In this document: one piece after another, positions 55,790-64,000 of the stretch
How positions within the stretch are numbered: position 1 is the stretch's first letter
Layout: each line of letters begins with the position of its first letter
Origin: Epiperipatus broadwayi
Lineage: Eukaryota; Onychophora; Udeonychophora; Euonychophora; Peripatidae
NCBI GenBank assembly: GCA_028023455.1
Contig: JAQFVV010012394.1
Span: 24,625,934 to 24,689,933 of the forward strand
Length of the DNA stretch: 64,000 nucleotides
Reading direction: 5' to 3'
Translations under genes and position numbers: made by a program
Notes under the pieces: generated by a model
What the model saw: the letters and a program-made list of their open reading frames with translations, nothing else
Told to the model about the DNA's origin: nothing
Database searches by the model: none

Positions 55790-56550
55790 CAGAAGGAACT
55801 TAAATCTTAAGCACAGGGTCCTGTGATGTTGTTATAATAGTTCAACAATGTTTTGTTGAGTACTGAGAATACTCTCAAACCAAAGCACAAGATAGAGGCT
55901 TTTGAAAAGATAAGAGTGGCCATCTTATCTTTTGTACTTAAATTCAATTATATAGGCCAATCTAAAGCATTTTAGTTTGAGAGCATAAAATGTTTTTATT
56001 CTCTTTACATCCATTAATTTATTTCTATATATTAATGTTCATAAATTTTTTTAATTCATTGTGTTAATGTTACAAAATATTAGAAATTATGTAATGTTCA
56101 ATTTTATCTACTAGCACAGTGATCGTATGTAATTTTAAACAGAAGGAATTTACATCCTAAGAATGTGCTGTAATATTGTTGTAATAGCTCAATATTTTGT
56201 TGAAAACTGAAGATACTCTCAAACCAAAGCACAAAATAGAGGCTTTCAAAAAGGTAAGAATGGCCATCTTATATTTTGTACCTAAATTCAATCATATAAG
56301 CCAGTCTAAAATGTCTTAATTTAAGAACATGGAGATGTTTCTTTATTCACTTTACATTCATTAATTTGTTTCTGTTTTAACATTTGTGAATTTTTTTGTG
56401 TGCTTGGGTTTGAGAGTATCCTAAGTTGCTCAAACAGACTACTGTTGAGCTATTATAACAACATTACAGCACATGGGTTTAGGGTGTAAATCACTTCTGT
56501 TTAAAATGACATATGATCATTACTCTAGCGAATAAAATTGAATATTATTA
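55790..56550. repeat. Direct plus inverted repeat array
   Basis: ATACTCTCAAACCAAAGCAC at 55869 and 56213 gives a 344-bp direct period, with GATAGAGGCTTTTGAAAAG and AATAGAGGCTTTCAAAAAGG, and GGCCATCTTATCTTTTGTAC following. A third block at 56397-56545 is inverted (GTGCTTGGGTTTGAGAGTAT, TTATAACAACATTACAGCAC). The GCTTTCAAAAAG and GGCCATCTTA words resemble the PLE terminus at 23.8 kb, so a PLE-derived repeat is possible. Confidence 0.55.
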
Positions 56551-56563
56551 AGATTATTATTGG

Positions 56564-56697
56564 GTGCCCTGAGTGGTTTAGAGCAATGTTAAAGTATCAG
56601 ATTCTGAAGCATAAGTCGTTTGGATCAATCCCACACCTGACACTCTCTAACCCTCAAACCTTTTATGAACTCCCAAGCAATAACATCATTTGACTGT
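56564..56697 (+). repeat. tRNA-derived SINE, nearly full length
   Basis: GCCCTGAGTGGTTTAGAGCA (A-box side), ATCAGATTCTGAAGCATAAG, TTTGGATCAATCCCACACCT (B-box side), CCTCAAACCTTTTATGAACT, CCCAAGCAATAACATCATTT. About 134 bp; the best-preserved member of the main SINE family here. Pol III transcription is possible but not shown. Confidence 0.7.
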
Positions 56698-56699
56698 TT

Positions 56700-57000
56700 A
56701 GTAATTTAAATAAAACTAGGTGATGGAAATAGTTCAATAAAAATTACTAGTAAAATATCTCATTATTGTAAACTTTCATACCAACTTGCATTGTATAATT
56801 TTAACCTCATTCACTTTTCTTCACATTTGCCAATATTAAATATATTTATTTGAAAACTTCTTTTCATCATCATTACATTTTAAATATGAATAAAAACATC
56901 AGAAAATGGCATATGATTCGCAATATGCATTTTTAGTAATAATGATATTATTTATCTTTAAAAAAAAACATTATTAAGATTGTGTAAAGGTTTAAGGCTA
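56700..57000. other. AT-rich DNA, no feature recognised
   Basis: Nothing recognisable. Confidence 0.4.
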
Positions 57001-57013
57001 TAATGGTGTAGTC

Positions 57014-57526
57014 CAGGGGTCGGTAAATTATGGCTAGTGAGCAAATATAGCTCTTTGATCCCAATCTCATAGCTCTTTTTATCATGATAAACATAAACAC
57101 TTATTTATTTTCTCTTGTAATTTGCAAATAAATATTTTGATGATTCTAGGAGAGCAAATTTGCACATTTGTATTTTCAATGTTGTTTTTTGAATTCTGCC
57201 AAATGGAATAGTAATTATGGTATATGATTAATATTTAAATATTAGAAATTTGTAAATAAATCAAACTGTCTAAAGTAATTTTTTGTTTTTATTTATTTAT
57301 TTTTAAGACAATTTTTGTTTTCATTAGGATGGATGCATATTTTATTTTGTTCTATTACTAAAACAAATGCTCAAATATATCCAGTCATACAGAAAATCGT
57401 ATTTTTCAGCTTGTTTTTTTAATGGGGCAGGAGGGGGGGAGTGTTCTTTCCTTACAGCTCATTAATGGTGAAAGGGAGAGGAAATGTAAACAACGGCTAT
57501 TTGTGTTAAAAACTTGCCAACTCCTG
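57014..57526. mobile_element. Non-autonomous hAT-type DNA transposon
   Basis: The left end CAGGGGTCGGTAAATTATGG is the reverse complement, with mismatches, of the right end TTGCCAACTCCTG; the CAGGGGTCGG form is characteristic of many animal hAT elements. Flanking 8-mers GTGTAGTC (57006-57013) and GTCTAGAT (57527-57534) agree at five of eight positions, consistent with a decayed 8-bp target duplication of the NNCTAGNN type. About 513 bp, no transposase ORF. Confidence 0.65.
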
Positions 57527-57544
57527 GTCTAGATCAAGTATTAA

Positions 57545-57755
57545 TGCCTGCTTAGAAGAAATGCATCTATGGATCATTTACCATCTTGTGATACCTTTGC
57601 ATAATTGCTGGAAGTACTTTATTAGTTGTTTTTTAGAGGGGGTTATCAGTGAATCCCTCATCTCAATTGAAGTATTTCACAACCATTCATCAGTAGAGAA
57701 ATTCTCTGCACTACTAGATGGCATTCTGCAATACAATGATCATTCAACTTTCCAC
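57545..57755. other. Motif-free open frame region
   Basis: Part of a 96-codon open frame (57561-57851) whose second half runs through the R2f repeat. No domain recognised; treated as chance. Confidence 0.4.
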
Positions 57756-57759
57756 ATGG

Positions 57760-57995
57760 TATTAAAAGTGGATAGAAACCACCTCAGTAAGAATAGTAGA
57801 TTGGAAAAGTATCAAGCTGCTTATGTGGGTGTGGAGAATATGCTTGTTTGATACCTCCAACCCATTTGGCAAGTGATAGTTATTTTATAAAATGCAGGCA
57901 TAATGAATGGAAATGGTGTGATTTTCTACATTAGTTTGGAAGATTGTGATATGGTAGAGTTGAGATCAAGACATACATTGATAAAAACCAAAAAA
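57760..57995 (+). repeat. R2f repeat copy
   Basis: GGTATTAAAAGTGGATAGAA, ACCACCTCAGTAAGAATAG and GATATGGTAGAGTTGAGATC, then ACATTGATAAAAACCAAAA, match the copies at 32.8 and 39.6 kb. The core word is absent here. Confidence 0.45.
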
Positions 57996-58059
57996 CTTAA
58001 GAAGGTTTTTAATTATATATTAACAATATTCATGAAAATATTTTAATGTTTTATTTATT

Positions 58060-58530
58060 TGAAACCTCCACAAGATATTAAAAGCAGATAAAAACCAGTT
58101 CCTATCTTGTATGAGGCTCATATAATGAAAATTACACTACCGAAGTATTATTTTTTAAGTGGATAATCTCTAGTTTAATGAATGACTAGTAAAAATTAAT
58201 TAATATACTTCCATGAAGTGGTTTTTGTCAAAATTGTGAGTGCAGTAAGTTTGAAACTTATCAATTAAACTGTAGTAATTTCATATATATATATTCTGCA
58301 CAATGATAAAGATATGTGTAAGAGATTGTAGTCTGGGTCAACTGATATGTGCTGGTTTAGCGTGAAATGTGCATCTTGGAGATTATACATCTTTTTCATA
58401 TATCTTTGGTCATATATTTATAATTACACCCCTCCACAAGGTGTTAAAAATGAATAAAAACCAGTTAATACCTTGCATAAGAGTAGTATAGTGAAAAATA
58501 CACTGCAGAAATATTATTCACTAAGTAAAT
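58060..58530 (+). repeat. R3 hammerhead-bearing repeat, tandem (about 1.3 units)
   Basis: CCTCCACAAG occurs at 58065 and 58431, a 366-bp period; GATAAAAACCAGTT and ATGAAAATTACAC or its variants repeat at the same distance. The body (GTCAAAATTGTGAGTGCAG, TAAACTGTAGTAATTT) matches 15.7 kb. The repeat edge lies close to the predicted cleavage position, as expected if the unit came from a processed circular or multimeric RNA. Confidence 0.65.
58332..58415 (+). ncRNA. Hammerhead-like module (R3)
   Basis: GGGTCAA, CTGATAT (58342-58348; core changed from CTGATGA), GTGCTGGTTTAGCGT helix II, GAAA (58364-58367), then TGTGCATCTTGGAGATTATA as a long helix III with an inner AUCU/AGAU hairpin, ATATATC and TTTGGTC. 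Stem I GUCAA/UUGGUC is adjacent to a predicted cleavage after 58404. GAAA is intact but the first core strand is not. Confidence 0.45.
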
Positions 58531-58539
58531 ACTGATTCA

Positions 58540-59150
58540 ATTTCATTAATACTTTTTGCATAGTCTTTGCTTTATATTTTAAAGCAATAATTCATAAATA
58601 AATGAGAAAACCAAAAGCCAGGTAGCCATTAATTAAAAATCTATGGGAATTCATAATTAAATACCGTTTGGTTGCCTTTTAAGCCAAAAAGGTTTATTTG
58701 AAATTTAGCATGCTGCACTATTGTATCAATGGTAGGGTTATAGTGTTCTCTTAATCTGGTGAATCCACAGATATTTTGAATAACTAAATTAAAATGTGTT
58801 AATATTGAAATTTGTAATAAATTATTATAGAAAAAGTTAAAAAATAACACTTCCTTGATAGCAGCATTGCACAAAAAATCATTATTAAACATATATATTT
58901 GCATGGGTAAAAAAAAAAACATACTTATTATTGCATAAGAATTGCACAAAAGTAAATGTTTTATTCTTGAAACATTTGTGAGATGTATTTTTTTTTAAAA
59001 AAAAGCTTATATAAAATAGTAGATAATAATAAACCGAAAACTCGCGGATGGTTTAGTCGCAAATGCACATCTACATTATATAGTAGAGATGTCTGCCCAT
59101 CCCTTGCATATGTATTAAATGGATTATGTCCTATACATGAGGGGTCAGAT
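58540..59150. other. AT-rich DNA, no gene recognised
   Basis: A 102-codon minus-strand frame (58641-58949) shows no motif. Confidence 0.4.
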
Positions 59151-59154
59151 TAAT

Positions 59155-59520
59155 CTTAGGTCAACATGGGTGTGACAAGAATCTTGGCCTCAGGGTGGCC
59201 TTTGAGCATTCCATCATCACATTTTCAATTGGATGGACGGTTGAAGAGTTGGAGTGTGGAGTAGATTGAAGCCTGTCCCTTAAAGTATGAGGATTGACTA
59301 TCTTAATATATATCTGAGCACTTATAATATATATATGTGTGTGTAAAGATGGTAATCTGGACCAACTGATGATTGCTGATTTAGCATGAAATACGTTTAT
59401 TGGTGATTATTTATCTTTTCAACATATGTGTTCAAGTGTATCAGTGTTGTGAGATAGTATGAAGAGTGGTGGGTCGTGTGAAAGTCTGTGCTCATATACC
59501 CTATATATTAAATATGCACT
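59155..59520 (+). repeat. R4 hammerhead-bearing repeat
   Basis: GGACGGTTGAAGAGTTGGAG, GTAGATTGAAGCCTGTCC and ACTATCTTAATATATATCTG match the minus-strand copy at 12.36-12.66 kb. The module is followed by GTGTATCAGTGTTGTGAG and AAAGTCTGTGCTCATATACC, as at 49.5 kb. Confidence 0.6.
59355..59440 (+). ncRNA. Hammerhead-like module (R4), both core strands intact
   Basis: TGGACCAA, CTGATGA (59366-59372), TTGCTGATTTAGCAT (UGCU/AGCA helix II), GAAA (59388-59391), TACGTTTATTGGTGATTATT as helix III region, ATC, then TTTTCAACATATGTG. This is the only R3/R4 copy with perfect CTGATGA and GAAA, but a stem I partner for GGACCAA is poor downstream, so it is not clearly a complete ribozyme. Confidence 0.5.
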
Positions 59521-59524
59521 TAAA

Positions 59525-60115
59525 TAATAAACGGTGTATTTTATGTATAACTTGTTGAGAAAGCCTTTTTTTTTTTTTTAGAAATAAATTTGAGACGAAT
59601 ATTATGTACCTAAATAAATAATCTTTGCTTTTTTAAAAAAAAACACACACATTTCTGCGCTGCCAGTCACACGAAAATGTCAGAGGGATCGCAGGTTGTA
59701 TGGCCCTGCTATAAATTGTTATTCATATTTATTATCTTCTCTAGCAAAAGATATGTTACTTTATATAAAATTGCTGCAATATTATGAATGTGTATATATG
59801 TTTGATTTCGAATGACATTTGTGTCATTTTCTTCCTCGATGATTGATTTGGTATGATTATTTTAGCATTGTATATTGAAACTTCTCATCCTGTCAAATGT
59901 CTAGTTCGAAATTATTACGTTTTTGTTATCGTTAATCATAATCATTATCAGTCTTTTTATTGGGAGGGGGGGGGGATATAGCAATACAGAATCTTGTTTC
60001 AGAATTTTTGTCGCCAAACCTTTTTTTTGTCTAGGGGTAAAGAAGCATACTTGTAGAAGATTTATTCTAGAAAAGACATATATAAGTTAATTAAATTACA
60101 ATATAATATCAAATG
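59525..60115. other. AT-rich DNA with G-run near 59961
   Basis: A run of about 14 bases, nearly all G, lies at 59961-59974, with T and A runs near 59566 and 59634. No gene. Confidence 0.45.
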
Positions 60116-60119
60116 CAAA

Positions 60120-60320
60120 AAAATATATGGGTGAGAGACAACAGGTATTATTGGCGCCACTGAAAGAATTAAGAATCTGGCGTGGAGCTTGGCTGAACTT
60201 ATTGCCAGCGTTTTAAACTGGAACCCAAGAAATTGTAGAGAGACCTAGAAAGAGGCAGCAAATGAGATGAGTTGTTGGAGTGATGTCAGTAATCTATGGA
60301 TTGGAGAAATTAGATTACAT
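60120..60320 (+). pseudogene. RTE-like LINE fragment
   Basis: ATATGGGTGAGAGACAACAG ... GGCGCCACTGAAAGAATTAA, then an AFKLEPKKL block and GAGACCTAGAAAGAGGCAGC AAATGAGATGAG can be aligned to the RTE-like order (IYVRE.., IERIK, W.PR..., KRPQMRW). Only about 200 bp, with several frameshifts. Confidence 0.5.
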
Positions 60321-60639
60321 TTGTTAAAATAAGGATAATATCTGTATGTATTATTTGGTAAAATTGATATATATATAATTATATAATGTAATTGTATATA
60401 GTATAATAATACCTTCATTTTTTTTACATTAGTTTATTCAGGACTAGTTTATAATAACATGTTCATTTAATCAAATTAATAAATCAGAAACCACACAACC
60501 AACAAATCAATTGGCTGTGATTGATTGAGACTGGCAAATACTCATAAAACAGTTATAAGTAATTAACTGTCACTGAATGTAAATAGAAGTTCCCAAATCT
60601 CTGTGTTGTGAGCGAGAACAGTAACTGTCTAAGTTTGCA

Positions 60640-60830
60640 CAGAATTTAACCAGTTTAACTCACTTGGTTAGAGCATTATCTTAAAATTCAATGTTAAAAT
60701 ATATAAGGATTCAGGTTCAATTCCCAAGCTAGTATTGTCACTGGTCAGGCCAGCAACACTGGAAAAATAGTGGAGAATAATACCTCTTGAAACATTACTA
60801 CTGAAGCAGTCAATCTTAGCTTAAGATTGT
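60640..60830 (+). repeat. SINE family C
   Basis: CACTTGGTTAGAGCATTATC (A box), AGGTTCAATTCCC (good B box at 60713-60725), then GGTCAGGCCAGCAACACTGG and GAATAATACCTCTTGAAACA. Tail differs from the other family C copies. Confidence 0.6.
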
Positions 60831-60834
60831 GCTT

Positions 60835-63320
60835 CATGTTTCTACCTACTAACCTGTGTTTAAATCCCTATTTCCCTTCCCGCTCCTTTTGTCGTATATA
60901 TATATTTCGTGTATATATTTGAGATGCGCACCTAAATTATAAAATTTAATGTTTCAATAACATGTTTTAAAATTATTATTAATTCTTTTTATTAATTATT
61001 AGTTCTTTTTTATTAAAGTGTTATAGATGCGACTCAAATATATATATATAGGAGCAAAACTTACTAACAAAATATTGATGTTTTTAAATATTTTATCGTG
61101 CGTCATTTTTAACTTTTTTCTTTTAAATTGCTTGTTTGTTTTTTTTTAAACTATTATAAAATTCAATATGGAAGATGTGACTGTTGTTAATTGTCCAAAA
61201 ATAATTAAAGGGAGGTATTTTTTTAATTAAAGTTTTACTTAAAATAAATGGGATTAAGTAGATTAAAAATTTTCTTTTGTATAAAACATGTTGTTAAATA
61301 TATTTCTAATCTGGAAATAGATTTGAATTTATTTTTGGACGTTATCTTACAATTGCATCTTTTAAAAACAACTAACTAATTAATGATAAGCATTCCAGAA
61401 ATACCTACAGAAGGGTATGAATAATGGCTAGATTTTTAAAGCACAGATTAGATTAACTACTATTGAAAGGAGATTAGCTACTCCAGAGAAAATGATTGTT
61501 AACATCGTGGTGAAACTTAAAATGATGTAGCAGTAAATCCACCACTCTTCAGCGACCTCTGCTGCTACCGTAATATCCTGCTGCCCTGAAATGAAGAAAC
61601 ATCTAAAAAGAACTTTAGAATGCTAATAGAAGTTTTCTGCCACCGAAGTACTTGCATTTCAATCGCCGTGCACGTGCCATACTTTAAAATGGATTCTTAA
61701 AATTGCAAGGTAAATTTCCAAGCCGCCACCTAATAGTCAATTTAATCTAAATAATCTATCAAGATCTCTTCTCATGTATTATTTAACTTTGCTTTTTATA
61801 TAAATCTGTGAATGTAAATTTGCTCTCAAATGATTTCTTTATATCTAATCCTATCTCATATGCTTTTAACTTTCTTTAACTTTAGTGTGGTCAATTATTT
61901 GTAGTTATTTATTACTTGATTATATATATATGCTTCTTTTTTTTTATTAATTTGCTAATCTCAAACAAACTGGTGATTTTTAATTTATAAAAATCTTTTC
62001 TGTCATTTTTTAAGTAAACCTTCATGAAGCAAGTTATTAACGTCCATTTAAAACAATACATTATTAATTAATATACTTGCCAGATTGTTTTTCGAGTCAA
62101 CATTTTATTTATTATAAAAATGTATTTGTTTAACTCTGGATTTTCTACCCTGTGTAAATCCAGAACTCAAGCTAATTAACACTTTGAAATCTTATAAAAA
62201 TATTCTTTATTCATTTCTGAAAAGGTGGCCGATTATTTGTTTTCTATATAACTGCTAGTTTTTTTTTTGCTATACTCTTAAAATAGTCTATGCTTAAAAG
62301 ATCATATACAGTATTTAATATATTCCAGTTATTGTAAAATCAACTAAGGTGAGATTGATTTATTTTAACTAGCAGAAGAAGGGATGGGGGAAAATCTTAA
62401 TGTTTCTTTTACTAAATCAAATCTTAACGTAAATCTTAATGTTTCTTTTGCTATATAAAATCTTAACATATATTTTATTAAATGAAATATTTTTTCTCTC
62501 TATATATATATATATTATAATTGCATGGCATATTATAGTATTCAAACAAGGGTCATTTATTTAAAGCAGTAAAATTTATTCAATGTTGTTAGTGGCATTC
62601 ATTCGTACTGCATTTCTGTCATTTAGCCTATCTTCGTATATATATATTACATGCTTCTAGTCTTCTAATCTGGGGATTGCGACAAGTTCGAACCATAGAT
62701 TTCTTTTCGTACCTCGTTCCATAGATAGTTGAGTTATCTGGAACCACATTTATTTTGTATAAAATGCCTCTGGCAGTGATCCTGTAAGTTTGGCACATGC
62801 TATGCATATTCACTTCGTAGATAAAAGACCTCTCACATCAGTTATACCAGCAAAAGTCTGGGCCATGCCATGTCTATCCACTTTTCTCTAAGCACTACCC
62901 AAGAAGGGGGTGTGAGATTTTGTTTTTTATCCAGAAGCATGACCTTTTCCTCTTAGTTATTTTAGGCTATTATGTCAGCACCACAAACTTCTTTGTATTA
63001 TTATTATCTCTTTTGCTTCATGGCCCAGTTTTAATGCTCTAATATTAAAATTAAGCTTTGCTTAAAAGATATATATATAAATGCCAATTACTTCTATTTG
63101 ATTAACTAAGTTTATTTCAATCATATACAATCTCACCATCATAATTTATATATCTATTTAAGAGTATCTATATGTCTTGGGAAAAATAAAGCATTCGTTT
63201 TACTATTGTTTAAATGATTTTTCAATAAATATTTTTGTCATAGTTTAAATATAATCTTTCAACTGTTTTTTGTTTATTTTCACGACCTCAATGGCGTGAA
63301 AATAGTTTATATCACATGTA
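60835..63320. other. AT-rich DNA, two GC-richer patches
   Basis: 61540-61730 and 62640-62960 are less AT-rich. The first has GCGACCTCTGCTGC (61552-61565), whose reverse complement approaches a CTCF core at 12 of 14 positions. The second covers a 61-codon minus-strand frame without recognisable motif. Neither can be called a gene. Confidence 0.35.
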
Positions 63321-63329
63321 TAATGAATT

Positions 63330-63455
63330 TCGGATGCTCCTAGAAAAATATATGTTAGTCACCACATTTCTGAACCGTAAATCAAAGCGTTAATGGCAGT
63401 ATTATGTAATTCTTTTTAATATTCGATTGGCATTTTAATATTGGACCCACCAAAG
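63330..63455 (-). pseudogene. RTE-like LINE, short fragment
   Basis: Minus strand gives NTAINALIYGSEMW (about 63400-63360) before a stop, the YGSETW landmark of RTE-like elements. Flanks are too diverged to extend. Confidence 0.5.
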
Positions 63456-63724
63456 ATGTGTGTTTATTTGTAATATATTATTTAGCTAATAAAGAGCATA
63501 TGAGAAATAATAGCTTGAATGACACTATGTAATTATCTACTACTTGCTCATTCACGCACATACTAATGTACTTAATTTATAAATGTATAATAATTTGTCA
63601 GTATATTAAAATATATTATTGTCTAACTTATTTGAGTAGTTCGAATTCCTTTTTCCTCCACTTCCACATATTACAGCCATGCTTATATATCTTTTAGTTT
63701 AGTCATAGTAATAGATGTCTCATT

Positions 63725-63995
63725 GTTTTGCTCAGCTTTGCTAGTCGGCCAGATTAAGATTAATTCTCATGGGCCATCACTATTATGTTATCCATTAGGT
63801 GTTTTATCTGGGGCTTAGAGAGTGGGTTCGAATTCAGGCTGGTCCCTGACCTAAATCTTGGGCTTGATTGGGTTTGAAGTACATTTTGTGAGTTCCAGCT
63901 CATGTTAGATGGACAAACATGTTTTGACCGGTACACTACTAACAGTTGAATGAATTTGAAATATTTAAATAAAGTGAAATTTGTCTAAAGACATT
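63725..63995 (+). repeat. SINE family C, with good B box
   Basis: TTATCCATTAGGTGTTTTAT, GAGAGTGGGTTCGAATTCAG (B box GGTTCGAATTC, 63824-63834), GACCGGTACACTACTAACAG and the tail TTGAATGAATTTGAAATATT plus AATAAAGTGAAA. The tail matches the copy at 55.24-55.29 kb. Confidence 0.6.
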
Positions 63996-64000
63996 CACAT

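Noticed and set aside
57561-57851. 96-codon plus-strand open frame
   Set aside because: Its second half runs through the R2f repeat and no domain is visible; treated as chance.
62628-62813. 61-codon minus-strand frame in a GC-richer patch as an exon
   Set aside because: No recognisable domain and no supporting splice or flanking coding signal.

Overview
The window looks like intergenic DNA from an AT-rich (roughly 70-75% A+T by eye) animal genome, most likely an invertebrate. No operon or prokaryotic gene organisation is present, and I found no exon of a host protein-coding gene. Almost everything recognisable is transposable-element debris: RTE-like and other non-LTR retrotransposon 3' ends, a LINE with recognisable reverse transcriptase motifs, two GIY-YIG endonuclease C-termini of Penelope-like elements (PLEs), several tRNA-derived SINE families, a hAT-type non-autonomous transposon and many foldback elements. 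Species cannot be fixed from this; PLEs, hammerhead-bearing repeats and CTCF-like motifs together fit a metazoan.

The most notable content is a set of dispersed and tandem repeats carrying hammerhead ribozyme (HHR) cores. I use working names. P1 has a ~451-460 bp tandem period; its HHR is on the minus strand of most copies near 2.2, 2.65, 18.8, 20.5, 36.95 and 53.7 kb, with a plus copy near 37.3 kb. P2 has a ~378 bp period; its HHR lies near 17.5, 34.7, 36.35 and 38.85 kb, usually between inverted arms. R3 has a 348-366 bp period (15.8, 30.2, 39.3 and 58.3 kb). R4 (12.5 and 59.4 kb; partial at 49.5 kb) has a different body but the same ribozyme-like module as R3. R2f is a fourth, weaker candidate (11.6, 33.0, 39.6 and 57.9 kb). 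P1 and P2 have the very short helix III typical of PLE and retrozyme hammerheads; R3/R4 would have an unusually long helix III.

Layout. 1-5 kb: a split SINE with a LINE 3' end inside it, a P1 tandem, an RTE 3' end with an internal triplication, a P2 end. 6-10.6 kb: SINE cluster, a tandem array of tRNA-like units, and a GC-richer ~257 bp tandem repeat with CTCF-like motifs. 11.5-20.7 kb: R2f, R4, foldbacks, R3, RTE, P2 and P1. 20.7-23.7 kb: unresolved. 23.7-28.9 kb: PLE foldback, other foldbacks, a minisatellite, SINEs, a MITE. 30-39.7 kb: densest mix of R3, P1, P2, tRNA-like sequences and RTE. 40-45 kb: RTE, PLE GIY-YIG, another LINE. 45-51.6 kb: mostly featureless AT-rich DNA with SINEs. 51.6-53.8 kb: the LINE and P1. 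55-64 kb: SINEs, foldback repeats, hAT, R2f/R3/R4 and small RTE remnants.

The HHR repeats have no visible ORF, so they would depend on proteins encoded elsewhere; the degraded PLE fragments here show that a candidate partner family exists in this genome, but that link is inference. All ribozyme calls rest on reading conserved cores and pairings by eye; no folding, database or cleavage test was run.
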